Source: Marinilabiliaceae bacterium JC017
Lineage (GTDB): Bacteria; Bacteroidota; Bacteroidia; Bacteroidales; Marinilabiliaceae
DNA: 64,000 bases
Assembly: GCA_004296775.1 (NCBI GenBank)
Contig: RHGE01000011.1
Span: 38,940 to 102,939 of the forward strand
Direction: 5' to 3'
Below are positions 34,582 through 44,347 of this stretch, piece after piece (within the stretch, counting starts at the first letter, position 1; each line of letters opens with the position of its first letter). Under the pieces are notes generated by a model. The model did no database searches. It saw nothing but the letters and a program-made list of their open reading frames with translations, and had not been told where the DNA came from. Both the position numbers and the translations under genes were made by a program.

Positions 34582-37470
34582 ATGGTAGTTATTAGTATGT
34601 ACAGAGGTATTTCAGTTTTATTATTTTGCTTTATTCTACATACGTTGTTGGGTAACAACGCGGCATATGTGAAATATTTTTCCAAAGAGAACTATAAGGG
34701 ATACAGTAAAAACTGGAGTATCACGCACAACGACGATGGCGTTATGTACATTGGCAATGATGCCGGCCTGCTGCGCTTTAACGGCATCGACTGGCAGTTG
34801 CATCACCTGCCCCATAATAAAACCGTGCGTTCGGTAAAGATCGGTGTCGACGGCAAAATATATACCGGGTCGTATGAGGAGTTTGGTTACTGGCAGGCAG
34901 ATCAGGCCGGGCAGTTGTCTTACGTCTCATTAAGTGATTCCCTCCGTGGCTTTAGTTTTAATAATGAGGAGATTTGGAAGATTGTTGAAGATTCAAAGGG
35001 CAATATCCTGTTTCAATCTTTTTCAGTGGTATTCAAGTACGATGGTCAAAGGGTGGAGCCCATCAAACTGAAGGAGTCCATTATCTTTTTATTGGAAGCG
35101 CGGAACAAAATGATTGCCCAAACCTTGAACAAAGGGCTGGTGGAGTACCGCAACGGCAAAGAGGTGCTCATCCCCGGCAGTGAGCTGTTCCGGGGGGCCA
35201 ATGTAAAGGTGTTTCTGCCCTTTGGGGATAATAAATACCTGCTGGGCGAGCGCGACAGGGGCTTGTTCATTTGGGACGATGCCGGTTTCAGGGAGTGGCA
35301 ATGTCCGGCCCAAAAATTATTGCGAAACAAAGAGATTGATAACGGCATCTTCGACGGGCAATACTATTACCTGGGCACCCACCGCGACGGTATTTTTGTG
35401 GTGGACCAAGAGGGACATGTTGTTTCCCACCTGAACACCGAATACCGGTTGAAAAGTAATACCATCTATTGCCTGGATATTGATCAGAGCGGAAGGCTCT
35501 GGGTGGGGCAGAACAAGGGGCTCTGCTATGTGGAGTTTAACTATCCCTTTTCTTTTATTACCCGGGAGGATAACCCCATCGGATTTGTCCATACGGCTGC
35601 TTACTATAATGAATGCCTCTACCTGGGCACCAATCAAGGCGTTTTTATGGCAAGGGTACAGGATGAGGATTTCGAGGCGTTATCCCTGGATGATTTTCAA
35701 CTGGTGCAAGGTACCCTGGGGCAAACCTGGGAGTTGAAAGTGATCGATAACCAGCTGCTGTGCGGGCACACCAACGGCACATACCGGCTGGAAGGAACAA
35801 AGGCCGTTAAGCTGTCGGATTACAACGGCTCCATGGTCTTTCAGAAGGTAAAGGACAAAGAGAAGGAGCTGGTGGTTCAAAGCACCTTTAACACCCTGGT
35901 GTTGCTCGATAAAGATGAGCAGGGACAATGGCAGTTCTTATCGGAAGTGCCGGGATTCAATAATGTGGTGAGCTCTATTGAAAATGATTTTTACGAAAAC
36001 CTGTGGATCTGCCATTTCCAGAAGAAAGGTATTTTCAAGATGCGGATGCATGACATTCATGAGGGGCCGGCCTTCATCATGGCCTATGGCAAAGACAAAG
36101 GGTTGCCCGATGACTTTGGCAACGGGGTGTACAATGTGGATAATAAAATCGTCTTTGCCACCGGAAATGGTTTCTATGCCTATGAGGCGTTACGTGATAC
36201 CATTTTTAACTACGTACAGTTAAACCGGCAGCTGGGCGACTTTGCCGATTCTAAAAAGGTGGTGAAGGGCTTCGATGAGACCTATTGGTTTATAAAATCC
36301 CCGTCAGTGGCGCTGTATAAAAAAGAGGACGAAACCTTTCATCAAGTTATCCAATACGCGTTTAACTATGGCGGGGTGAGTTTGGTTGAACAATTCGAAA
36401 ACGTGGTAGCCCTCAATAAGTATGTATCACTGATCTGCCTGGAAAACGGGTTTGCCATTTACCGTCACGACAACACATCGCTTATCAATAGAATTGACCG
36501 GGAAAAGGTGTTTGTGGAGCAGGTACAAGCGGAGGACGGCCGTGAAGCCATCACCCTATTGCCCTTAAGCAGGCCAGGGAGTGTTGAAATACCTTTTCCG
36601 GTGAAGCGGCTGGCGTTTAAATTCGGGGCCAATCTCACGCCGGGCGAAAAGAAGGTCTTCCACACTCGGTTGAAAGGTCAGGCCAACTGGGTTGCTTCTT
36701 CTTCCAATACCAGGGAGTTTTTACTGTTACCTTGGGGGAGTTATGAGATGCAGGTATTTGTGACCGATAAATTCGGGCGGCAGTCCGACATCACTACCTA
36801 TTCCTTTATTATTACACCACCCTGGTATGCTACCAAACGGGTAGTGATATCTTTCATCTTGGGCGCCCTGTTGTTGATTGGGGGTATCACCTGGCTGATT
36901 CAACTCTACTGGAAGGGCCATATAAGACGGTTGAAGCTCGAACAGATAAAGATAATTCGGGAAAAGCACCGCAAGGAGCTGATGCAGCTGGAGAAAAACA
37001 TCATGAAGCTGAAGAATGAAAACCTGGAGAAAGAGGTGATTCATAAGAGCAGTGACCTGGCCAACTCTGCCATGGCCATCATCCGGAAGAATGAAGCATT
37101 CAGTAAGCTGAAGGAAGAGATATTGATTGCCGATACCTCCATCCGAAGTGCCGAAGCGCACCGTCAGGTGAAGAAGATCATCAAGATCATTGAGAATAAC
37201 ATGGATGCAGAAGGAGACTGGCGCATCTTTGAAAACCACTTCGACCGGGCACACGTTGATTTCTTTAAGCGGTTAAAAGAAAACTATCCGGCCTTAACAC
37301 CAAAGGACCTGCGTCTTTGTGCCTACCTGAAAATGAATCTGTCATCGAAGGAAATTTCCCCCTTATTGAATATCTCCACCCGTAGTGTAGAAGTACACCG
37401 CTACCGGGTACGTAAGAAAATAGCGTTGTCACCTGATCAGAGCCTGACTGAATTCATGATTAAGTTTTAA
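34582..37470 (+). CDS. Triple-tyrosine-motif membrane regulator with LuxR-type HTH
   Basis: 962 residues (an ATG at 34597 is also possible). N-terminal signal, then beta-propeller repeats (ENYKGYSKNWSITHNDDG, MYIGNDAGLLRFNGIDW, GRLWVGQNKGLCYV), a Y_Y_Y domain (about 680-745, WGSYEMQVFVTDKFGRQSD), one membrane helix (about 753-776), a coiled coil, and a LuxR-like helix-turn-helix at about 919-947 (SSKEISPLLNISTRSVEVHR). No histidine kinase or receiver domain is present, so it is a one-component trans-membrane activator. It precedes the SusCD/GH144/GH3 genes and is the likely glycan sensor for that locus. Confidence 0.9.
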   Translation: MVVISMYRGISVLLFCFILHTLLGNNAAYVKYFSKENYKGYSKNWSITHNDDGVMYIGNDAGLLRFNGIDWQLHHLPHNKTVRSVKIGVDGKIYTGSYEEFGYWQADQAGQLSYVSLSDSLRGFSFNNEEIWKIVEDSKGNILFQSFSVVFKYDGQRVEPIKLKESIIFLLEARNKMIAQTLNKGLVEYRNGKEVLIPGSELFRGANVKVFLPFGDNKYLLGERDRGLFIWDDAGFREWQCPAQKLLRNKEIDNGIFDGQYYYLGTHRDGIFVVDQEGHVVSHLNTEYRLKSNTIYCLDIDQSGRLWVGQNKGLCYVEFNYPFSFITREDNPIGFVHTAAYYNECLYLGTNQGVFMARVQDEDFEALSLDDFQLVQGTLGQTWELKVIDNQLLCGHTNGTYRLEGTKAVKLSDYNGSMVFQKVKDKEKELVVQSTFNTLVLLDKDEQGQWQFLSEVPGFNNVVSSIENDFYENLWICHFQKKGIFKMRMHDIHEGPAFIMAYGKDKGLPDDFGNGVYNVDNKIVFATGNGFYAYEALRDTIFNYVQLNRQLGDFADSKKVVKGFDETYWFIKSPSVALYKKEDETFHQVIQYAFNYGGVSLVEQFENVVALNKYVSLICLENGFAIYRHDNTSLINRIDREKVFVEQVQAEDGREAITLLPLSRPGSVEIPFPVKRLAFKFGANLTPGEKKVFHTRLKGQANWVASSSNTREFLLLPWGSYEMQVFVTDKFGRQSDITTYSFIITPPWYATKRVVISFILGALLLIGGITWLIQLYWKGHIRRLKLEQIKIIREKHRKELMQLEKNIMKLKNENLEKEVIHKSSDLANSAMAIIRKNEAFSKLKEEILIADTSIRSAEAHRQVKKIIKIIENNMDAEGDWRIFENHFDRAHVDFFKRLKENYPALTPKDLRLCAYLKMNLSSKEISPLLNISTRSVEVHRYRVRKKIALSPDQSLTEFMIKF

Positions 37471-37486
37471 GCCTTGCATTTTGTCA

Positions 37487-37700
37487 CGCAGAGTTCCACA
37501 GAGACATCTTATATCATGTACCTAAAACCCAGAACCTAAAACTCACAACCCAGAACCCCAAAAGGTAACGCAGAGGTTCACAGAGACATCTTATATCATG
37601 TACCTAAAACCCAGAACCCAAAACCCAAAACCCCAGAGTTCCAAAGAGACGCCATAAACCATGCACCTTACACCCTAAACCCAGAACTAACAACCACAAA
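37487..37700 (+). repeat. Tandem ~82-bp and AACCCAGAAC low-complexity repeats
   Basis: CGCAGAGTTCCACAGAGACA followed by TCTTATATCATGTACCTAAA starts at 37487 and again at 37569 (82 bp apart); a shortened third copy starts near 37634. Between them run AACCCAGAACCC-type units. Gene-free gap 37471-38056. Confidence 0.85.
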
Positions 37701-37711
37701 TCCATCTTAAA

Positions 37712-37830
37712 CCTTCTACCTTTTCCCCTTTACCTTCTACCTTTTAACTTTTGACTTTCCCCTTTCCCCTTTTTCCTTTTAACTTTCCTTCCCCCTTTCA
37801 CCTGAATTTTTACTTTTACTCACCTATACT
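37712..37830. repeat. Polypyrimidine tract
   Basis: About 120 bp of almost pure C+T on the plus strand, made of CCTTCTACCTTTTCCCC, TTTAACTTTTGACTTTCCCC and similar units. Low complexity; it could adopt triplex structure. No coding potential. Confidence 0.8.
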
Positions 37831-38020
37831 GTGTCAATGAAATATATCTTAAAAAGAGTGTAAATATTATTTTTAAGCAGGAAAGGTGAGTTTTGTAAGA
37901 AGCAGAAAAACAAGCAAAAAGGAGTAGTTGTATAGGTGTTATTGAGGTGGGGTTTTAAGAAAAATTAACAAATTGAGATTGTATTGAGGTGCTTTTTTTT
38001 CATTCGGTTTAGGGTCGCCA

Positions 38021-38028
38021 TAGATTTG
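38021..38028 (+). promoter_or_regulatory. -7 element of the susCD/GH144 operon
   Basis: TAGATTTG fits TAnnTTTG and lies 29 bp before the ATG at 38057. No TTG stands at the usual -33 distance (only a T-run), which suits an activator-dependent promoter driven by the regulator at 34582. Confidence 0.45.
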
Positions 38029-38056
38029 TCACAGGTAAAAACAAAATCCATTATTT

Positions 38057-41038
38057 ATGAAAAGGATAATTTCTTTAGTCTTTCTTGGGATTTTCTGTTT
38101 GTCAACCATCATTGCCCAACAGAGCATTGATATTAGAGGTACAGTTGTTGACGCAGAATCAAACGAGCCCATACCCGGGGTTAACGTGAGTGTCAAGGGC
38201 ACCACAACGGGAACCATCACAGATATTGATGGTAACTATATACTATCTGCTCCTTCCGATGCCATTTTGATGTTTAGTTTTATTGGCATGACCACCCAGG
38301 AGGTAGCGGTTGCCGGCCGGCAGCAGATTGATATCTCGCTGCGGAGTGATACAAAAAGTATCGATGAAGTGGTGGTAGTGGGTTATGGAACCGCCACTAA
38401 AAAGGATATCACCGGTTCGGTAGTGGGTGTTAAAGGCGATGAGCTGGCTAAGCAGTCGCAGTTATCCGCCACGCAGGCCTTGCAGGGAAAAGTAGCCGGT
38501 TTGCGTGTGGTTGATAGTGGTGCGCCGGGTGAGAAACCATTGGTACGTGTGCGAGGAACCGGAACGATCCTGGGAGGTGCCGATCCGCTTTATGTGGTAG
38601 ACGGAATCATCACCCATGACATTCGTAATATCAACAACGCCGATATCCTGTCCATCGACCTTTTGAAGGACGCTTCCAGTGCGGCCATCTATGGTGTACG
38701 TGGTGCCAATGGTGTAATCATCATTACCACCAAAGCCGGCTCCAAGGGTAAAACCAAAGTTTCTTACGATGGTTACGTTGGGGTGAATGTGCAGGCCAAA
38801 GATGTTGATATGGCCAATTCAAGGTTATTTAAGGAATATGCCAATGAGGCGTTGGTGTATGATGGAAAAGAGCCGGTATATGATGAATCGGTGAATGATC
38901 CAACTACCAACTGGATGGATGAAATAACCCGCGTGGGGATGAAGCAGGATCACAATATCTCCATCAATGGAGGGGGTGATGCCGCAACCTATTATTTTAG
39001 CGCCGGTTATTACAAGGATGAGGGAATTCTTGATAAAAATAACTATGAACGTTTCACTGTCAGAACAAACAATACCTATCAGATCAGTTCCTTCCTGGAG
39101 GTAGGTAATAACATTGGCATTTCCCGCTATGATGCCGATAATGTTAACAAAGAGAACTTTACCAATGCCTATCGCCAGGCGCCGCATATTCCTGTTTTCA
39201 ATGAGGATGGTACCTATGGATACAGTCCTAATAATAATGTGGCCAACCCGCGGGCAGCCATTGATTATTCTAACGATCGCAGTTGGGGAGCCCGGGTGCA
39301 GGGATCTGCTTATGCCGATCTTTCACTAGGGGAGCATTTGTCGTTCCGAACCTCTTTCGGCCTTGATTGGGAGAATAATAAGGGACGGGTGTATACACCT
39401 ACCTATTGGGTTAGCCCGAGTCAAAAAGTCGAAAACTCTTCATTGCGCCGTACTACCAATGAAGCCACGCGTTGGGTGTGGGATAATATTTTGCAGTATG
39501 AAAATAAATTCGACTTACATGCCATAAAAGTGATGGCTGGTACCACTGCCGAAGAGTATCATTTTGACGACCTGGGAGCAGAGCGTTTGAATGTGCCTGC
39601 TTCAGATAATTACTGGTACCTGAATTTGGGTGATGTAGCTACCGCGAAGAACAATGGTACCGGCAGAAAAGAAACACGCAAATCGTTTATTGGCCGTGTG
39701 AACTATGCCTATGCTGATAAATACCTGTTTACAGGAACCATCCGGCGTGATGGCTCATCAAAATTCCCTAAAGGAAACCGCAATGTAGTATTTCCTGCTT
39801 TTGGTTTGGGTTGGCGGATGTCCGAGGAGGCGTTTATGCAAGGCATTTCGTGGCTGGATAATCTGAAATTACGGGCCAGTTGGGGTCAAATGGGGAATGA
39901 TGCCATTAGTCCCAATGCGTTTATTTATACCATTTCTCCGGGGCTTGATTATGTATTGGCCTCCACCCAGGAGCTGGTGACAGGTGCCACCATTCAGGAT
40001 GTGAAAGATCCTGATTTGCAATGGGAGGTGACCACAGAAAGTAACCTGGGACTAGAGTTTAACCTGTTGCACAATAAACTGTCGGGTGAGTTTGATTATT
40101 ATCACAAAAAAACTACAGATGCTTTGATTGAAGCACCCATTGATGCCATCTATGGAGACCCCGATGGTAAGTTTCTTACCAATAAAGCGGATATTTTGAA
40201 CAAAGGTTTTGAAGTGGTTTTAAACTGGGATGACAAGTTAGGAGCCGATATGAGTTACCATATTGGTGCTACCATCTCCCGAAACTCGAATAAAATAGAT
40301 AATGTGCGGGATGGTATTCCTATTGTTTCAGGTGATCTTCAAAATGGTCAGGTGGTTACCAGAACAGAGGTGGGTCAACCCATCGGTGCTTTCTGGATTT
40401 ACGAGACCGACGGTATTTTCAATACCCAGGAGGAATTGGATGCTTATGTCAATGCAGAAGGGAACCCCATTCAGCCCGATGCCAGACCAGGGGATCTTAA
40501 AATTGTTGATAACAATGGCGATGGAAAGATTGATGATGACGACCGGGCCTATTGCGGTTCTTACAACCCCAAATTAATGTTGGGCCTTAACCTGGGATTC
40601 ACCTATAAGAACCTGGATTTCTCCTTAGATGGTTATGGTAACTTTGGTAATAAGATCTATAACGGTAAGAAAGCCCAGGTATGGGGCGGTGAGAATATAG
40701 AAGCTTCGTTGGCTGGTCGCTGGACCCCTGAGAATACCTCTTCCAATACCCCAAGGGCTTCGAATAATGTGCCGGTTGCTTCCGATTACTACCTGGAAGA
40801 TGGCAACTATTTCCGTATTAATAATATTACTGTTGGTTATACACTACCACAACAATGGTTGGAAACCATACGTATTGAACGATGCCGGGTTTATTTCTCT
40901 GCTCGTAATGCCATTACCTGGATGAGTTATAGTGGTTATACACCTGAATTACCTAACGGTAGTCTGGATTCAGGTATTGAGTTGGGTGCGTACCCGCAGA
41001 CTGCTTCCTATTTCATCGGGTTGAACGTGAATTTCTAA
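38057..41038 (+). CDS. SusC-like TonB-dependent glycan importer (beta-1,2-glucan-type locus)
   Basis: 993 residues: signal peptide (FLGIFCLSTIIAQQ), carboxypeptidase-like domain (RGTVVDAESNEPIPGVNVSV), TonB-box/plug junction (DEVVVVGYGTATKKDITGSV), plug (SSAAIYGVRGANGVIIITTK) and barrel ending in LNVNF. It works with the SusD encoded 33 bp downstream. The substrate, beta-1,2-glucan or sophoro-oligosaccharides, is inferred from the downstream GH144 and GH3 enzymes. Confidence 0.92.
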   Translation: MKRIISLVFLGIFCLSTIIAQQSIDIRGTVVDAESNEPIPGVNVSVKGTTTGTITDIDGNYILSAPSDAILMFSFIGMTTQEVAVAGRQQIDISLRSDTKSIDEVVVVGYGTATKKDITGSVVGVKGDELAKQSQLSATQALQGKVAGLRVVDSGAPGEKPLVRVRGTGTILGGADPLYVVDGIITHDIRNINNADILSIDLLKDASSAAIYGVRGANGVIIITTKAGSKGKTKVSYDGYVGVNVQAKDVDMANSRLFKEYANEALVYDGKEPVYDESVNDPTTNWMDEITRVGMKQDHNISINGGGDAATYYFSAGYYKDEGILDKNNYERFTVRTNNTYQISSFLEVGNNIGISRYDADNVNKENFTNAYRQAPHIPVFNEDGTYGYSPNNNVANPRAAIDYSNDRSWGARVQGSAYADLSLGEHLSFRTSFGLDWENNKGRVYTPTYWVSPSQKVENSSLRRTTNEATRWVWDNILQYENKFDLHAIKVMAGTTAEEYHFDDLGAERLNVPASDNYWYLNLGDVATAKNNGTGRKETRKSFIGRVNYAYADKYLFTGTIRRDGSSKFPKGNRNVVFPAFGLGWRMSEEAFMQGISWLDNLKLRASWGQMGNDAISPNAFIYTISPGLDYVLASTQELVTGATIQDVKDPDLQWEVTTESNLGLEFNLLHNKLSGEFDYYHKKTTDALIEAPIDAIYGDPDGKFLTNKADILNKGFEVVLNWDDKLGADMSYHIGATISRNSNKIDNVRDGIPIVSGDLQNGQVVTRTEVGQPIGAFWIYETDGIFNTQEELDAYVNAEGNPIQPDARPGDLKIVDNNGDGKIDDDDRAYCGSYNPKLMLGLNLGFTYKNLDFSLDGYGNFGNKIYNGKKAQVWGGENIEASLAGRWTPENTSSNTPRASNNVPVASDYYLEDGNYFRINNITVGYTLPQQWLETIRIERCRVYFSARNAITWMSYSGYTPELPNGSLDSGIELGAYPQTASYFIGLNVNF

Positions 41039-41071
41039 AATGATTGTGGATAACAGTAAAATCGATTAATT

Positions 41072-42532
41072 ATGAAAAAATATATAATAAAAGGACTGGC
41101 CTTTACAATGCTTACCCTGGGCTTTGCCTGTTCAGATGATTTTCTGGATGTGCCCCCGCACGGCGAAATGCTGCCCCCCGACTATTTCTCCAAGGATGAA
41201 AATGTGCCGGTGGAATTGGTGAATGCCATTTATAACAAAATGCTTGGTTGGGGTCAACACTCATTCTCGTGGCTTGGCGTTTCAAGTATCACCTCTGATA
41301 ATGCTGATAAAGGAAGTGATCCGGGCGATACCGGAAACGATAAGAAGCAATTGGATGATTGGACTTTTAATGCCGATGCCATTTCATTCGAAGAGTTATG
41401 GGAGAATAATTACGGAGGTATTGCACGTGCCAATCAGGCTTTGAATATTATTCCCGATATGACCGTGGAAGAAAATCTTAAGAAACGGTTGGAAGGTGAA
41501 TCACGCTTTTTGCGCGCTTATTTCTATTGGAACCTGGTACGGATGTTTGGTGGCGTTCCCAAAATTGACAAGGTGCCCGATCCGTCCAATGAGGAGGATG
41601 TAATTAACGGCCGAACACGAGCTACTGCTGAAGAAATTTATGATTTGATCATAAGCGATCTGAAGGTGGCCTATGAAGCATTACCGGTGGCTTATTCATC
41701 TGATGCCGACCTGGGACGTGCTACTAAAGGCGCTGCCGCTACCTTCCTGGCTAAGGTTTACCTCTACCAAAAGAATTTTAGTGAAGTAAAGCGTTTAACC
41801 GATGAGGTTATGGGCTTTGGTTATGACCTGGTAGATGATTATGCCACCATCTGGCGAGAGGTTGGCGAGAACAGTATAGAATCTATTTTTGAAGTGCAGG
41901 CCAGGGGTATCACACCATTCAAAGGGATTGAAGGGTATGCGGTTAGTCAAATGGTGCGTAACCAGCTTGGATGGGGTTTTAACACGCCTTCTCAATCGTT
42001 GGCCGATGTATACGAATCAGGTGATGTGCGTCGGGAAGCTACCATCATTTTCCCGGGTGAAACCATGTGGGATGGTTTGCAGATTATTTCCAACCCGCCT
42101 AATCCCATGTACAACGAGAAAGCTTATTTCAGTAAGACACATGAGACGTTTGAAGGTGATTGGGAAACCAATAAGAACCTGCGCATTTTCCGGTTTGCAG
42201 AGGTGTTATTAATGAAAGCAGAAGCAGAGAATGAACTAAATAACCCGGAAGCCGCCCTGAAAGCCCTTAATAGAGTAAGGAAACGGGCCAAATTGGGTGA
42301 TATAGAGGAGGAAGGTAAGGATGCCCTGCGTCTTATTATCTGGAAAGAGCGCCGTGTGGAGCTGGCTTTTGAACACGATCGTACCTTCGACCTGCGTCGT
42401 CAGGGACGTGCCGGAGAAGTTATGCGGGCACATGGTAAAAATTACGTTGACGGGAAACATGATCTGTTTCCGATTCCTCAACGACAAATTGAACTTAGTG
42501 GCGGATTGCTGACGCAAAATCCAATGTACTAA
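41072..42532 (+). CDS. SusD-like surface glycan-binding lipoprotein
   Basis: 486 residues, lipobox GFAC (Cys20) followed by SDDFLD, a surface-export signal. RagB/SusD fold: GESRFLRAYFYWNLVRMFGG, FRFAEVLLMKAEAENELN, WKERRVELAFEHDRTFDLRR. It forms the lid of the SusC upstream and binds the imported glycan at the cell surface. A hairpin after its stop codon may reduce read-through into the enzymes. Confidence 0.92.
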   Translation: MKKYIIKGLAFTMLTLGFACSDDFLDVPPHGEMLPPDYFSKDENVPVELVNAIYNKMLGWGQHSFSWLGVSSITSDNADKGSDPGDTGNDKKQLDDWTFNADAISFEELWENNYGGIARANQALNIIPDMTVEENLKKRLEGESRFLRAYFYWNLVRMFGGVPKIDKVPDPSNEEDVINGRTRATAEEIYDLIISDLKVAYEALPVAYSSDADLGRATKGAAATFLAKVYLYQKNFSEVKRLTDEVMGFGYDLVDDYATIWREVGENSIESIFEVQARGITPFKGIEGYAVSQMVRNQLGWGFNTPSQSLADVYESGDVRREATIIFPGETMWDGLQIISNPPNPMYNEKAYFSKTHETFEGDWETNKNLRIFRFAEVLLMKAEAENELNNPEAALKALNRVRKRAKLGDIEEEGKDALRLIIWKERRVELAFEHDRTFDLRRQGRAGEVMRAHGKNYVDGKHDLFPIPQRQIELSGGLLTQNPMY

Positions 42533-42544
42533 CATACCTATTAC

Positions 42545-42569
42545 GGAGGCTGGATTTTGTCCGGCCTCC
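42545..42569 (+). terminator. Attenuator-like hairpin after susD
   Basis: GGAGGC / GCCTCC arms with a 13-nt loop followed by TGTTTCGTTTT. It lies between susD and the first GH144 gene; the weak T-run suggests partial termination. Confidence 0.55.
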
Positions 42570-42596
42570 TGTTTCGTTTTCAACCATTGAGCTGTT

Positions 42597-44273
42597 ATGA
42601 CAAACGTAAAATACTTCTTTAGCCTGGTTTTATTGTTTATTCTTCCTTCATTGATCATTATACTTTCAGGCTGTAAGGATGATGAGGAGAACGCAGATAT
42701 TCCTCCTGAAGGACCCGGGACGATTGATTCCACTTACTTTCCTGAAAATACACTGCCACTTTTAACCGATCTGCAAAAAAGAACTGTGGATTATTTTTGG
42801 AATGAAGGATCGGATGGTGGTGTGGATCCCAATACAGGTATGGCCTTTGAAGGTGCCGACCGCAGGGGAGTTGTCACATCTGGAGGAACAGGTTTTGGTG
42901 TGATGGCGGTTATATCTGGTGTGGAACGCGGTTGGATTGCCAGGGACGATGCGGCTGACCGTATGGTTAAGCTAGTGCGTTTCCTGGGAAAAGCTGAACG
43001 GTTCCATGGTGCCTGGTCGCATTGGATGAATCCGGCCACCGGAGCTGCTTTACCCTGGGGTGGATCAATTGGTGGTGACCTGGTGGAAACCTGTTTGCTG
43101 ATGCAAGGCCTGTTAACAGCTCGTGCCTATTACAACGGCTCCGGGGCTGCCGAAACAGAAGTACGCGACTCGATTACCAGTTTCTGGGAAACCATTGAAT
43201 TTGACTGGTTCACCAATGGACAAGACTATCTGCATTGGTCGTGGTACCCCGCTCAAAACGGGCAGGATGAGGTGTTTCAGTTGCCGGTGCGTGGTTACAA
43301 TGAAGCACAAATAACCTATATCCTGGCGTTGGCATCGCCCCATCACGGCATATCATCCCAGGTATATCAATCCGGCTGGTTGAAAAACGGTGACATACAG
43401 AATTCTCAAAGCCATTATGGGTATAACCTGGAAATGGGTCCGGTCAAAGGAGGTCCCATGTTTTTATCCCATTATTCCATGTTAGGGATGAATCCTTGTA
43501 AAATGGCGGATCAATACACGAACTATTGGGATCATGTGGTTAATCATGTCATGATCAACCGGCACTATTGTGTGCATGCAGCACCCGCCTCACATCGATA
43601 TGGACGGGGTGTTTGGGGGCTCACCGCTTGTTATGGGCCGCCGGAGTACGGATACAGTGCCCGGAATCCCAATAACGATGATGGTACCATTGCTCCGACA
43701 GCGGCCCTGGCATCGTTTCCGTTTACACCTTTTTATTCCATGGAATTCATGATGCATATGTCAAAGAATCACAGACGCATGTATGGGAAATACGGTTTTT
43801 TCGATGCCTTTAATATTGGCTTTAACTGGGATGATAACAGGTATCTGGCCATTGATCAGGGACCTATTGCAGTTATGATTGAAAACTATCGGTCCGGATT
43901 GTTTTGGGATCTTTTAATGGTTACCCCAGAAGTGCAGTTGGGATTGCAAAAGGCTGGTATTTCATTGCCTGATTATGAAACCGGGTTTCATCTGGCCGTT
44001 GCTGATACGGAATCAGGCTGTTATGACCTCATGATGCATCCGGATAAAAAGGCGTACAATATTGATTTTTATTTGAAGGAAGCTGATGATGTGGCCTTTA
44101 ATTTAGTTCCTGTTGATGATGGTGAATCCATTGAAATAGCGGCACTGAAGAACTATTCGGCCGGCCCTCATGTGCTGGCGTTTGAGTTGGGTGACATCAT
44201 TCCGAATGAAACTTACAACCTGGTAATGACACACACCAGGTCTGATATTATTCTTAAAATAAAATTTCATTAG
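42597..44273 (+). CDS. GH144-type (PF10091) glucanase, surface lipoprotein
   Basis: 558 residues. Lipobox LSGC (Cys25) followed by KDDEENAD, a textbook Bacteroidota surface-export signal. The catalytic alpha-barrel spans about 60-470: RTVDYFWNEGSDGGVDPNTG, GFGVMAVISGVERGWI, FHGAWSHWMNP, DYLHWSWYPAQNG, YLAIDQGPIAVMIENYRSGL. A C-terminal beta-rich domain of about 90 residues follows. PF10091 holds GH144 endo-beta-1,2-glucanases (Chitinophaga enzyme) and related sophorohydrolases, so it probably cuts beta-1,2-glucan at the cell surface before import. Fine specificity cannot be read here. Confidence 0.8.
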   Translation: MTNVKYFFSLVLLFILPSLIIILSGCKDDEENADIPPEGPGTIDSTYFPENTLPLLTDLQKRTVDYFWNEGSDGGVDPNTGMAFEGADRRGVVTSGGTGFGVMAVISGVERGWIARDDAADRMVKLVRFLGKAERFHGAWSHWMNPATGAALPWGGSIGGDLVETCLLMQGLLTARAYYNGSGAAETEVRDSITSFWETIEFDWFTNGQDYLHWSWYPAQNGQDEVFQLPVRGYNEAQITYILALASPHHGISSQVYQSGWLKNGDIQNSQSHYGYNLEMGPVKGGPMFLSHYSMLGMNPCKMADQYTNYWDHVVNHVMINRHYCVHAAPASHRYGRGVWGLTACYGPPEYGYSARNPNNDDGTIAPTAALASFPFTPFYSMEFMMHMSKNHRRMYGKYGFFDAFNIGFNWDDNRYLAIDQGPIAVMIENYRSGLFWDLLMVTPEVQLGLQKAGISLPDYETGFHLAVADTESGCYDLMMHPDKKAYNIDFYLKEADDVAFNLVPVDDGESIEIAALKNYSAGPHVLAFELGDIIPNETYNLVMTHTRSDIILKIKFH

Positions 44274-44347
44274 ACATTACTTACCGGAATAATTCGGGTT
44301 GCTTCGTTATTATTAATCTGAATTAGTCTGGCAAAAAATCAAAAAAT

